Shown here one piece after another: positions 8,207-16,954 of a stretch of DNA of 64,000 bases. Location of the stretch: NCBI RefSeq assembly GCF_001417775.1, contig NZ_BBZJ01000024.1:142875-206874 (forward strand), written 5' to 3'. Made by a program: the position numbers and the translations under genes. The notes under the pieces are model-generated. The model was not told the DNA's origin, searched no databases, and worked only from the letters and a program-made list of their open reading frames with translations. Within the stretch, counting starts at the first letter, position 1. Each line of letters opens with the position of its first letter. The stretch is from Streptomyces sp. TP-A0356. GTDB lineage: Bacteria; Actinomycetota; Actinomycetes; Streptomycetales; Streptomycetaceae.

Positions 8207-9214
8207 ATGCAACTTCACGACGTCTGGTTCGTCCTCATCGCGATCCTCTGGACCGGCTACTTCTTCCTGGAGGGCTTCGACTTCGGGGTCGGCATCCTGA
8301 CCAAGCTGCTGGCCCGCGACCGCCTTGAGCGGCGCGTGCTGATCAACACGATCGGTCCCGTCTGGGACGGCAACGAGGTGTGGCTGCTCAGCGCGGGCGG
8401 CGCGACCTTCGCCGCGTTCCCCGACTGGTACGCCACGCTCTTCTCCGGCTTCTATCTGCCGCTGTTGGTCATCCTGGTCTGTCTGATCGTGCGCGGTGTC
8501 GCCTTTGAGTACCGGGCGAAGCGGTCCGAGGAGAAGTGGCAGCGCAACTGGGAGACCGCCCTCTTCTGGACCTCACTGATCCCGGCGTTCCTGTGGGGTG
8601 TGGCCTTCGGCAACATCGTGCGGGGCGTGAAGATCGATCAGCATCTGGAGTACGTGGGCAGCGTCTGGGATCTGTTCAACCCGTTCGCGCTCCTCGGCGG
8701 TCTGGTGACGCTGACGCTGTTCACCTTCCACGGAGCGGTGTTCACCGCGCTCAAGACCGTGGGGGACATCCGGGAGCGGGCACGGAAGCTGGCCCTGTCG
8801 GTCGGACTGCTGACCGCCGTGGTGGCACTGCTCTTCCTCGCCTGGGCGCAGATCGACCGGGGTGACGGCAAGAGTCTGGTCGCGATGATCGTGGCGGTGG
8901 TCGCACTGGTCGCCGCGCTCGTGGCGAACCAGGTCGGGCGTGAGGGATGGTCGTTCGCGTTCTCGGGGGTCACCATCGTGGCGGCCGTCGCGATGCTCTT
9001 CCTGACGCTCTTCCCGAACGTCATGCCGTCCACGCTCAACGCGGACTGGAGCCTGACGGTCAGCAACGCCTCGTCGAGCCCCTACACCCTGAACATCATG
9101 ACGTGGTGTGCCGGGATCGCCACGCCGATCGTCCTGCTCTACCAGGGCTGGACGTACTGGGTGTTCCGCAAGCGCATCGGAACCCAGCACATCGCCATGG
9201 AGGCGGCGCACTGA
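8207..9214 (+). CDS. cydB: Cytochrome bd oxidase subunit II
   Basis: 335-aa polytopic membrane protein, partner of CydA in the bd oxidase. It begins MQLHDVWFVLIAILW and has the conserved EGFDFGVG of CydB in the first helix region, followed by WDGNEVWLL. Repeated hydrophobic helices reach the C-terminus. It is 18 bp behind cydA and almost certainly cotranscribed. The 100 bp between it and cydCD contain two perfect parS palindromes and one decayed copy. Confidence 0.96.
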   Translation: MQLHDVWFVLIAILWTGYFFLEGFDFGVGILTKLLARDRLERRVLINTIGPVWDGNEVWLLSAGGATFAAFPDWYATLFSGFYLPLLVILVCLIVRGVAFEYRAKRSEEKWQRNWETALFWTSLIPAFLWGVAFGNIVRGVKIDQHLEYVGSVWDLFNPFALLGGLVTLTLFTFHGAVFTALKTVGDIRERARKLALSVGLLTAVVALLFLAWAQIDRGDGKSLVAMIVAVVALVAALVANQVGREGWSFAFSGVTIVAAVAMLFLTLFPNVMPSTLNADWSLTVSNASSSPYTLNIMTWCAGIATPIVLLYQGWTYWVFRKRIGTQHIAMEAAH

Positions 9215-9225
9215 TTCCGCTCGGT

Positions 9226-9251
9226 GGGCGTGTTTCTCACGGAACACGCCC
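9226..9251. repeat. Degenerate parS-like palindrome
   Basis: GGGCGTGTT (9226-9234) and AACACGCCC (9243-9251) are perfect inverted arms. The centre GTTTCTCACGGAAC agrees with the 14-bp parS consensus at 10 positions. Because it repeats the flanks of the perfect site 40 bp downstream, it looks like a decayed copy of it. Confidence 0.45.
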
Positions 9252-9265
9252 ACCTGGGATCGCAT

Positions 9266-9289
9266 GGCGTGTTTCACGTGAAACACGCC
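9266..9289. other. parS site (perfect)
   Basis: The core GTTTCACGTGAAAC (9271-9284) is identical to the Streptomyces parS consensus bound by ParB. The flanks GGCGT and ACGCC extend it to a 24-bp perfect palindrome. It lies in the cydB-cydCD gap, in pair with another site 36 bp downstream. Confidence 0.9.
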
Positions 9290-9306
9290 CGATGGTCAAA
9301 GGGTGT

Positions 9307-9320
9307 GTTTCACGTGAAAC
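9307..9320. other. parS site overlapping cydCD start
   Basis: A second perfect GTTTCACGTGAAAC. The GTG inside it (9314-9316) is the most likely cydCD start codon, so ParB bound here would cover the translation start region of cydCD and lie downstream of the cyd promoter. Confidence 0.88.
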
Positions 9321-12300
9321 CTATCGATCCACGACTGCTCCGCTACGCCCGTGCCACCCGCCTCTTCCTCGGGGCGGTCGTCGGTCTGGGTGCCGTCGGC
9401 GCGGTACTGGTCATCGCCCAGGCGATGCTGATCGCCGAGGTGGTGGTCGGCGCCTTCCAGCACCACTCCTCGGTCGGCGAGCTGCGCACCCCCTTGCTGC
9501 TGCTGATGGTCGTGGCGGTCGGCCGCGCGCTGGTCTCATGGCTCACCGAACTCGCCGCTCACCGGGCGAGCGCGGCGGTGAAGTCCGAGCTGCGGGGACG
9601 GCTGCTGGAGCGGGCGGTGGCCCTCGGTCCCGGGTGGCTGGGGACACAGCGGACCGGATCGCTGGTCGCCCTGGCCACACGGGGAGTCGATGCGCTCGAT
9701 GACTACTTCTCGCGCTATCTGCCGCAGCTGGGGCTTGCCGTCGTCGTCCCGGTGGCGGTCCTCGCGCGGATCGTGACCGAGGACTGGGTATCGGCGGCGA
9801 TCATCGTCGGCACGCTGCCGTTGATCCCGCTCTTCATGATCCTCATCGGCTGGGCCACGCGCTCCCAGATGGACCGGCAGTGGCGGCTGCTGTCCCGACT
9901 GTCCGGACACTTCCTCGACGTGGTCGCCGGACTGCCGACACTCAAGGTCTTCGGCCGCGCCAAGGCGCAGGCCGAGTCCATCAAGCGGATCACCGGCGAG
10001 TACCGCCAGGCAACCATGCGGACACTGCGGATCGCCTTCCTGTCGTCCTTCGCGCTGGAGTTGCTGGCCACGATCTCGGTCGCGCTTGTCGCGGTGACCA
10101 TCGGCATGCGGCTCGTCCATGGCGACATGGACCTGTACGTCGGGCTGGTCATCCTCGTTCTTGCGCCGGAGGCGTATCTACCGCTGCGACAGGTGGGCAC
10201 GCAGTACCACGCGGCGGCGGAGGGCCTCTCCGCTGCCGAGGAGATCTTCTCGGTGCTGGAGACGCCCGTGCCGTCCTGTGGGACGCGGCGCCTGCCGGAG
10301 GGAGAGATCACCTTCGAGCGCGTGACCGTCCGCTACCCCGGACGGTCGTCCGACGCGGTGTCCGATGCCTCGTTGACGGTCGCACCCGGTGAGACGGTTG
10401 CCCTCGTCGGAGCGAGCGGCACGGGCAAGTCGACCCTTCTCCATGTCCTGCTCGGGTTCGTGCCGCCCACCGAGGGGTGCGTACGGGTCGGGGGAGTCGA
10501 TCTCGCCTCGGCCGATCTGGAGGAGTGGCGCTCGCGGATCGCCTGGGTGCCACAGCGGCCGCATCTGTATGCGGGCACCATCGCCGAGAACGTACGGCTG
10601 GCGCGGCCGGACGCGGACGACGCGGCCGTGCGGAGGGCGTTGGGCGATGCCGGTGCGCTGGAGTTCGTGGATGCGCTGCCCGCCGGGGCCGGCACCGTGC
10701 TCGGCGAGGACGGGGCGGGACTCTCCGCCGGCCAGCGGCAACGGCTCGCCCTGGCCCGGGCGTTCCTCGCCGACCGCCCGGTGCTGCTGCTCGACGAGCC
10801 GACGGCGTCCCTGGACGGGGAGACCGAGGCGGAGATCGTGGAGGCGGTGCGCCGGCTGGCGGTCGGCCGGACGGTGCTGCTGGTCGTGCACCGTCCGGCG
10901 CTGCTCGGGCCGGCGGACCGGGTCGTACGGCTGGACGCCGAGGAGCACGCCGCGACGAGCGGTGCCGCACATACCGCGGCCGTTGCCTCGCCCCGCCCCG
11001 GGACAGCGGAGTTGGCGTTCGGCCACGACGAGCAGACGTACGCCCCCTCCCCAGCGAGCCGCGGTGGGGTGCTCGCCCGTGTCCGTGCCATGGCCGGTCC
11101 CCGCCGCGGCCGGCTCGTCCTCGCCCTGCTGCTGGGCGCTCTCGCGCTTGGGAGCGCCGTCGGGCTGATGGCCACCTCCGGGTGGCTGATCTCGCGGGCT
11201 TCCCAGCAGCCTCCCGTGCTGTATCTGATGGTCGCCGTGACGGCCACGCGGGCGTTCGGGATCGGGCGGGCGGTGTTCCGGTACGCGGAACGGCTCGTGT
11301 CGCACGACGCCGTGCTGCGGATGCTGGCTGACGCCCGGGTCGCCGTCTACCGGCGCCTGGAGCGGCTCGCACCGGCCGGGTTGCGGATGACCCGGCGCGG
11401 CGATCTGCTGTCGCGGCTGGTCGCCGATGTGGACGCGTTGCAGGACTACTGGCTGCGGTGGCTGCTGCCCGTGGGCGCCGCGCTCCTCGTGGCGGCCGGC
11501 TCTGTCGGCTTCACCGCCTGGCTGCTGTCGGAGGCCGGTGTCGTCCTCGCCGTGGGGCTGTTGGCGGCCGGGGCGGGCGTCCCCCTGGTGACCGCAGCCG
11601 TGGCGCGTCGGGCGGAGGGGAGGCTGGCACCCGCCCGGGGAGTGCTGGCGACCAGGGTGACGGACCTGCTCACCGGGACGGCCGAGCTGGCGATCGCCGG
11701 AGCGCTGCCCACGCGTACCGCCGAGGCGCGACGGGCCGATGGTGTGCTCACTCGTATCGCCTCCCGCGCCGCCACCGCCACCGCGCTCGGCGACGGGCTC
11801 ACCGCGCTCGTCACGGGCCTGACCGTCGCGGCCGCCTCCCTCGTGGGCGCGCAGGCCGTGGCCGCCGGCCGGCTCGGGGGCGTGGCCATGGCGGTCGTGG
11901 TGCTCACCCCGTTGGCCGCCTTCGAGGCGGTCCTGGGTCTGCCGTCGGCCGTGCAGCACCGGCAGCGGGTGCGCAGAAGCGCCGAGCGCGTGTACGAGGT
12001 GCTGGACGCCCCCGAGCCCGTGCGCGAGCCGGAGCGGCCAGGGCCGGCGCCCTCGTCTCCCTTCCCCCTCGTCCTGGAGGGAATCACCGCTCGTTACGAC
12101 GGTCGGCAGCGGGACGCGCTCACCGGGCTCGACCTCACGCTGGAACAGGGCCGCAGGATCGCCGTGGTCGGAGCATCCGGTGCGGGCAAGACGACGCTCG
12201 CACAGGTGCTGCTGCGGTTCCTTGACACGGCCGCAGGCTCGTACACGCTGGGCGGCACGGACGCGAAGACGCTCGACGGCGACGACGTACGACGTCTGGT

Positions 12301-12865
12301 CGGGCTGTGTGCCCAGGACGCGCACCTCTTCGACAGCTCGGTACGGGAGAACCTGCTGCTCGCACGGAAGGACGCGAGCGAAGGGGAGCTGCGCGGCGCG
12401 CTGGCGCGGGCGCGGCTCCTCGACTGGGCCGACGGGCTGCCCGACGGTCTCGACACGCTGATCGGCGAGCACGGCGCACGGCTGTCCGGCGGCCAGCGCC
12501 AGCGGCTCGCCCTGGCCCGCGCGCTACTGGCCGACTTCCCCGTCCTGGTCCTCGACGAGCCCGCGGAACACCTCGACCTGCCGACGGCGGACGCGCTCAC
12601 GGCGGATCTGCTGGCCGCCACGGAGGGCCGTACGACGCTGCTGATCACCCATCGACTGGCGGGCCTCGAAGCGGTCGACGAGGTGATCGTGCTCGCTGAG
12701 GGCCGGGTGGTTCAGCGGGGCGCGTACCCGGAGCTGGCGGCGGTGGAGGGACCGTTGCGGGAGACGGTGCAGCGGGAGGCCCGGGGAGATCTGCTGCCAG
12801 GGCAGGCGGGAGAGGCGGGATCGGCGGTCCGGGCCCTCGTCGGTGCCCGCAACCCTTCACCCTGA
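9314..12865 (+). CDS. cydCD: CydD-CydC fused ABC transporter
   Basis: 1183-aa fusion of two ABC half-exporters, as usual in Streptomyces. In other bacteria the separate CydD and CydC form a heterodimer that exports glutathione or cysteine and is needed to assemble cytochrome bd. The first half has a transmembrane domain, Walker A GASGTGKST, signature LSAGQRQRLALARAF and Walker B LLLDEPTASLD. The second half has its own transmembrane domain, Walker A GASGAGKTT, signature LSGGQRQRLALARAL and Walker B LVLDEPAEHLD. Both ATP sites look intact. I chose GTG 9314 (VKPIDPRLLRYARATR), about 10 nt after AAAGGG; an earlier in-frame GTG at 9224 would translate through the parS sites. Confidence 0.93.
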   Translation: MKPIDPRLLRYARATRLFLGAVVGLGAVGAVLVIAQAMLIAEVVVGAFQHHSSVGELRTPLLLLMVVAVGRALVSWLTELAAHRASAAVKSELRGRLLERAVALGPGWLGTQRTGSLVALATRGVDALDDYFSRYLPQLGLAVVVPVAVLARIVTEDWVSAAIIVGTLPLIPLFMILIGWATRSQMDRQWRLLSRLSGHFLDVVAGLPTLKVFGRAKAQAESIKRITGEYRQATMRTLRIAFLSSFALELLATISVALVAVTIGMRLVHGDMDLYVGLVILVLAPEAYLPLRQVGTQYHAAAEGLSAAEEIFSVLETPVPSCGTRRLPEGEITFERVTVRYPGRSSDAVSDASLTVAPGETVALVGASGTGKSTLLHVLLGFVPPTEGCVRVGGVDLASADLEEWRSRIAWVPQRPHLYAGTIAENVRLARPDADDAAVRRALGDAGALEFVDALPAGAGTVLGEDGAGLSAGQRQRLALARAFLADRPVLLLDEPTASLDGETEAEIVEAVRRLAVGRTVLLVVHRPALLGPADRVVRLDAEEHAATSGAAHTAAVASPRPGTAELAFGHDEQTYAPSPASRGGVLARVRAMAGPRRGRLVLALLLGALALGSAVGLMATSGWLISRASQQPPVLYLMVAVTATRAFGIGRAVFRYAERLVSHDAVLRMLADARVAVYRRLERLAPAGLRMTRRGDLLSRLVADVDALQDYWLRWLLPVGAALLVAAGSVGFTAWLLSEAGVVLAVGLLAAGAGVPLVTAAVARRAEGRLAPARGVLATRVTDLLTGTAELAIAGALPTRTAEARRADGVLTRIASRAATATALGDGLTALVTGLTVAAASLVGAQAVAAGRLGGVAMAVVVLTPLAAFEAVLGLPSAVQHRQRVRRSAERVYEVLDAPEPVREPERPGPAPSSPFPLVLEGITARYDGRQRDALTGLDLTLEQGRRIAVVGASGAGKTTLAQVLLRFLDTAAGSYTLGGTDAKTLDGDDVRRLVGLCAQDAHLFDSSVRENLLLARKDASEGELRGALARARLLDWADGLPDGLDTLIGEHGARLSGGQRQRLALARALLADFPVLVLDEPAEHLDLPTADALTADLLAATEGRTTLLITHRLAGLEAVDEVIVLAEGRVVQRGAYPELAAVEGPLRETVQREARGDLLPGQAGEAGSAVRALVGARNPSP

Positions 12866-12983
12866 CGCCCGAGCGGAGTTCCCACCGGTCGAGGGATGTC
12901 CTGGGCCATCCGTGGTCGCCCGTTCCCCCAGCCGTACGAGCTGAACAGGGCCTCGGCCCCCGCTGTGGGTCACGATCGCTGAT

Positions 12984-14051
12984 ATGCACTCATCTCACCG
13001 GGGTTCCCTGCTCGTTCCGGTCCTCATATGCGCGGTCGCGGTGTTCCTGGCGCGGCCCACCGAGGTCGAGGTCGAGGCCGAGGGCGGGGCGGGAGGCGGT
13101 CAGGCGGACTCCGGCGTCAGCGCCCGCGTGGCGCGGCTGTACGAGGATGCCACCGTGGTGACGCGGCGGTACGAGGTGGGACGCCGGGAGGCCGAGAAGC
13201 AGCGCGCCAGGGCGCGGCGGTCCGGACAACTCCTCGCGCGGGAGCGCAAGCACATCGCGGTGCTGCACAAGGACCTGGGCCGGATCGCGCGCGCCCAGTA
13301 CCGCAAGGGGGGCGGGCTGCCGTACACCGCCCAGATGCTGCTCGCGGACACTCCCGAGAAGCTGATGCGAAGTCAGCATGTGTACACGCAGGCGGACCTC
13401 GCCGTGGAGAACGCGGCCGCCAGGAGCCGCCGGGCGGAGGCCCGGCTCGCCGAGGAGCAGGCATGGGCGGCCGCGCAGTGGCGTTCCCTGGAGAGACGGA
13501 ACCGCGCGCTGGCCGGGAGGAAGAGGGAGATCGAGGCGCAGCTGGAGCGGGCGCGGCAGGTGCTGCAGAGCCAGGCCGACGCGTCCGCCGCCACGGGCTC
13601 GTGTCCGGGGGCCGTACGGCTGGGACGGCCGTACCCGAAGCCCAGGCGCAGCTGGGTGACGCCGGTGGAGTCCTACCGTCTGTCAGCGGGCTTCGGCAGC
13701 GGCGGCGCCCACTGGGCGCACCGGCACACCGGCCAGGACTTCGCGGTGCCGATCGGGACGCCGGTGCGGTCGGTCGGGGCGGGGAAGGTCGTGAAGGTGG
13801 CGTGCGGGGGTGCGTTCGGCATGCAGATCGTGGTCGAGCATCCGGGCGGCTACTGGACGCAGTACGCCCATCTCGCGGCCGTCACCGTCGTCCAGGGCGA
13901 ACGGGTGGCCGTGGGACAGTGGATCGCCCAGTCGGGCACGACGGGCAACTCGACGGGTCCGCACCTGCACTTCGAGGTGCGGTCCACTCCGGAGCTGGAG
14001 TCGAGCGAGGATCCGGTGCCGTGGCTGACGGCGCGGGGCGTGAAGCCCTGA
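12984..14051 (+). CDS. Secreted M23-family metallopeptidase
   Basis: 355-aa exported cell-wall endopeptidase. A hydrophobic signal segment at residues 9-24 is followed by a long Arg/Glu/Ala-rich coiled coil (about 45-200), as in NlpC/EnvC-type murein hydrolase activators, and then a C-terminal LytM/M23 domain. Zinc ligands are visible in HRHTGQDFAVP and HLHFEV. All expected ligands are present, so it may be a true hydrolase and not only an activator. ATG 12984 directly precedes the signal peptide. It stands alone, convergent with the HAD gene. Confidence 0.9.
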   Translation: MHSSHRGSLLVPVLICAVAVFLARPTEVEVEAEGGAGGGQADSGVSARVARLYEDATVVTRRYEVGRREAEKQRARARRSGQLLARERKHIAVLHKDLGRIARAQYRKGGGLPYTAQMLLADTPEKLMRSQHVYTQADLAVENAAARSRRAEARLAEEQAWAAAQWRSLERRNRALAGRKREIEAQLERARQVLQSQADASAATGSCPGAVRLGRPYPKPRRSWVTPVESYRLSAGFGSGGAHWAHRHTGQDFAVPIGTPVRSVGAGKVVKVACGGAFGMQIVVEHPGGYWTQYAHLAAVTVVQGERVAVGQWIAQSGTTGNSTGPHLHFEVRSTPELESSEDPVPWLTARGVKP

Positions 14052-14118
14052 GGGGTGCCTGTCCCCAGAGAGCACCTCCCCACCGGGGCGCGGCTCCTCC
14101 AGCGCTGCTCGCCGGGGA

Positions 14119-14997
14119 CTACATCCGCTCCGCGAGGATCCGCTCGATCACCACTGCCACCCCGTCCTCGTTGTTGGCGACCGTCCGTCCGGAGGCCGCG
14201 GCCACCACGTCCGGGTGCGCGTTGCCCATCGCGTACGACTGGCCCGCCCAGGTGAGCATCTCCACGTCGTTCGGCATGTCACCGAAGGCGACGACCTCCT
14301 CGTGGGAGATGCCGCGCTCGGCGCAGCACAGCGCGAGCGTGCTCGCCTTGGAGACGCCGGGGCCGCTGATCTCCAGCAGCGCACTGGGGCTGGACCGGGT
14401 GATGGTCGCGCGGTCGCCGACGGCGAGGCGGGCCAGGGTGAGGAAGGCGTCCGGGTCCAGCTCCGGGTGGTAGGCGAGGATCTTGAGGACCGGTTCATGG
14501 GCGCCGGGGCCGTCCGGGGCCAGCAGTTCCTCCGCGGGCGCGAGGAGGTCCGGGATCTCCATGTGCAGCTTCGGGTACGCCGGCTCCTGGTGGAAGCCGT
14601 ACGTCTGCTCGACGGCGTACACCGTGCCGGGCGCGGCGTCCCGCAGCAGGCGTACGGCGTCGAGGGCGTTCTCCCGGGCCAGCTCCCGGACCTTGACGAA
14701 GCGGTGGGTGCCCGGGCCGCCGTGCAGGTCGACCACGGCGGCGCCGTTGCCGCAGATCGCCAGTCCATGACCGTGGACATGGTCGCTGACGATGTCCATC
14801 CAGCGGGCGGGACGACCCGTGACGAAGAACACCTCGATGCCGGCATCCTCGGCGGCGGCCAGTGCGGCGACCGTGCGCTCGGAGACCGACTTGTCGTCGC
14901 GCAGCAGAGTGCCGTCGAGGTCTGTCGCGATCAGCCGGGGTGGAACGGTGGGCGCCGGCGTCTCGGGCTGTCTGGTCGCTGAGGTCACGGGCCCCAT
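14119..14997 (-). CDS. HAD superfamily hydrolase (Cof type)
   Basis: 292-aa cytoplasmic phosphatase of the HAD IIB (Cof) subfamily. Motif I is IATDLDGTLL, motif II contains FFVTGRPARW, and motif III/IV is VAFGDMPNDVEML. It is close in sequence to the HAD protein encoded next to serS at 23.4 kb, so the two are paralogues. The start is taken at ATG 14997; GTG 14988 (VTSATRQ) is an alternative. Likely substrates are sugar phosphates or flavin precursors, but nothing here fixes the substrate. It ends convergently with the M23 peptidase. Confidence 0.85.
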   Translation of the reverse strand: MGPVTSATRQPETPAPTVPPRLIATDLDGTLLRDDKSVSERTVAALAAAEDAGIEVFFVTGRPARWMDIVSDHVHGHGLAICGNGAAVVDLHGGPGTHRFVKVRELARENALDAVRLLRDAAPGTVYAVEQTYGFHQEPAYPKLHMEIPDLLAPAEELLAPDGPGAHEPVLKILAYHPELDPDAFLTLARLAVGDRATITRSSPSALLEISGPGVSKASTLALCCAERGISHEEVVAFGDMPNDVEMLTWAGQSYAMGNAHPDVVAAASGRTVANNEDGVAVVIERILAERM

Positions 14998-15082
14998 TCT
15001 GACGCATATGCCCGCACGGCCGTGCGGGAGTCCGCACAGGTGAGTGGTGACGCTGCTCACCAGCGCGCTCACATCCGGTCGC

Positions 15083-15985
15083 TCAGCCCAGCTGGGCCGG
15101 GGCCTCCATGGCGATCCGTTCGAAGACCTTGGTGTCCGCCGCGAAGTCGGAGTCGGGGATGGGCCAGTGGATCACGAGGTCGGTGAAGCCCAGCTCCGCG
15201 TGGCGGCCGGCGAAGTCGACGAACGCGTCGAGGGACTCCAGCGGCCGTCCACGGTCGGGGGTGAAGCCGGTGAGCAGGACCTTGTCGAGCTCCGACGCAT
15301 CGCGGCCGATCGTGGCGCATACGTCGGCCAGCTTCTCGGTCTGCGCGCGCAGGGCCCGCAGCGACTGCTCGGGGGTGCCGGTCTCGTAGAGCTTGGGATC
15401 GCCGGTCGTCACCCAGGCCTGACCGTGCCGGGCGGCGAGCTTCAGTCCGCGCGGCCCGGTCGCGGCCACCGCGAACGGCAGCCGGGGCCGCTGCACACAG
15501 CCGGGGATGTTGCGTGCCTCGTGCGCGGAGTAGTAGTCGCCCTCGTGCGAGACGGAGTCCTCCGTGAGCAGCCGGTCGAGCAGCGGGACGAACTCGCCGA
15601 ACCGGTCGGCACGCTCGCGCGGGGTCCACGGCTCCTGGCCGAGCGCGGTGGCGTCGAAGCCGGTGCCACCCGCGCCGATGCCCAGGGTGATCCGGCCGCC
15701 GGAGATGTCGTCGAGGGAGATCAGCTCCTTGGCGAGGGTGACCGGGTGCCGGAAGTTCGGGGAGGTCACCAGCGTGCCGAGGCGCAGCCGGTCGGTGACG
15801 GCGGCCGCGGCCGTGAGCGTCGGGACGGCGCCGAACCACGGGCCGTCGCGGAACGACCGCCACGACAGGTGGTCGTAGGTGAACGCGGTGTGAAAGCCGA
15901 GCTGCTCCGCACGCTGCCATGCGGAACGCCCGCCCTCGTGCCAGCGGACGTACGGCAGGATCACGGTGCTCAGACGCAGACTCAT
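15083..15985 (-). CDS. LLM-class F420/FMN-dependent oxidoreductase
   Basis: 300-aa luciferase-like monooxygenase-fold enzyme. Family features are YDHLSWRSF near the N-terminus, LGTLVTSPNFRHP, and GRITLGIGAGG. Such actinobacterial proteins mostly use F420 or FMN. ATG 15985 (MSLRLSTVILPY) starts directly at the first beta strand, so extension upstream is unlikely. It lies 85 bp upstream of the HAD gene on the same strand and may be cotranscribed. Substrate unknown. Confidence 0.85.
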   Translation of the reverse strand: MSLRLSTVILPYVRWHEGGRSAWQRAEQLGFHTAFTYDHLSWRSFRDGPWFGAVPTLTAAAAVTDRLRLGTLVTSPNFRHPVTLAKELISLDDISGGRITLGIGAGGTGFDATALGQEPWTPRERADRFGEFVPLLDRLLTEDSVSHEGDYYSAHEARNIPGCVQRPRLPFAVAATGPRGLKLAARHGQAWVTTGDPKLYETGTPEQSLRALRAQTEKLADVCATIGRDASELDKVLLTGFTPDRGRPLESLDAFVDFAGRHAELGFTDLVIHWPIPDSDFAADTKVFERIAMEAPAQLG

Positions 15986-16063
15986 GCATCGAGCGTAAGC
16001 GGAGCCGAAGAGTGGTCGCTTCGCCGGCTTGATCAACGGCACCCTGCAACCGCGGGGGGAGCG

Positions 16064-16624
16064 TCAGTGCGGGCCCGGAAACCGCAGGTACCGCGGTGGT
16101 ACGGCCTTGGTGAGCCATACGCCGTTGGCGCTGACGTGGAAGAGATGTCCGTCACGGTGCATGGCGCCGGCATCCACCGCCAGGACGACCGGACGGCCAC
16201 GGCGGGCACCGACACGGGTGGCGGTCTCGCGATCGGGCGAGAGGTGCACGTCGTGCCGGTTCATGGGCCTGAGGCCCTCCCTGCGGATCGTGTCGAGGTT
16301 GTGGGCCACGGTCCCGTGGTAGAGGTACGCGGGCGGGGTGGCCGGGGGAAGCCCCAGGTCCACGTCGATGCTGTGGCCCTGGCTGGCGCGGATGCGGGTG
16401 CCCTCGATCGCGAAGCGCTTCTTGTCATTGGCGGCGACCACATGATCCAGCTCGTCGCGGGTGATCCCGAAGCCGTGCGCGGCCGCCGCGGCGAGCAGCG
16501 TGTCGATCTCGACCCAGCCGCCCTCGTCGAGGGTGAGACCGATCCGCTCCGGTTGGTGGCGCAGGTGCTTCGAGAGGTACTTCGACACCTTCACGGTGCG
16601 TCTCTCATGGTTCCTTTCTGTCAT
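16064..16624 (-). CDS. kptA: RNA 2'-phosphotransferase (Tpt1/KptA)
   Basis: 186-aa enzyme of the Tpt1/KptA family, which moves a 2'-phosphate from RNA to NAD+, giving ADP-ribose 1'',2''-cyclic phosphate. The N-terminal winged-helix half has SKYLSKHLRHQP with the conserved Arg-His, and the C-terminal ART-like half has YHGT and HLSPDRETATRVGARRG. Bacteria lack the fungal tRNA-splicing substrate, so the natural role is open. ATG 16624 is very close to GGAGAG; the in-frame GTG at about 16591 (VKVSKYL) is an alternative that matches the domain start well. Confidence 0.9.
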   Translation of the reverse strand: MTERNHERRTVKVSKYLSKHLRHQPERIGLTLDEGGWVEIDTLLAAAAAHGFGITRDELDHVVAANDKKRFAIEGTRIRASQGHSIDVDLGLPPATPPAYLYHGTVAHNLDTIRREGLRPMNRHDVHLSPDRETATRVGARRGRPVVLAVDAGAMHRDGHLFHVSANGVWLTKAVPPRYLRFPGPH

Positions 16625-16954
16625 CTCTCCAGCGTGCGGGAGAGACGCGGATCACGCACATGATTTTGCTCCCGATGTTTGGTCCACAACCAAGTGTGGT
16701 TATCCACAGGGGAATTGGCGATTCTGTGGACAACTGAGCGTGTTCTGTGCTCTGTTCGTCAACTAGGAGCGGATTGCCGGACTCTGTGGTAATCAGATCC
16801 AAAATGCTGTGGCGACGGGCGTCAAGGCGTCGACAGGGCAAGTGATGGCCGTCAACTCACAGGCGCCGCAGTCGATGCGATCGACAAAGTTGTCCAACTC
16901 CCTGGCACGTCAAGTGTCACGGCCAACCCACGGCCGAGAACCGTTCCTTGGGCG
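16625..16954. other. Intergenic region with DnaA boxes
   Basis: 330 bp without a gene. It carries TTATCCACA (16700-16708, plus) and TGTGGACAA (16725-16733, minus), both perfect DnaA boxes, facing each other 16 bp apart, plus a one-mismatch box TGGTCCACA (16680-16688). The rest is locally AT-richer than the genes around it. Confidence 0.65.

Noticed and set aside
10178..12472. 764-aa minus-strand ORF
   Set aside because: Antisense to cydCD, whose Walker and signature motifs fix the real frame.
15044..16663. 539-aa plus-strand ORF
   Set aside because: Shadow of the LLM and KptA genes on the other strand, spanning their gap; no family features.
16625..16954. Replication origin
   Set aside because: DnaA boxes are present but far too few, and dnaA/dnaN do not flank them; oriC must lie outside the window.
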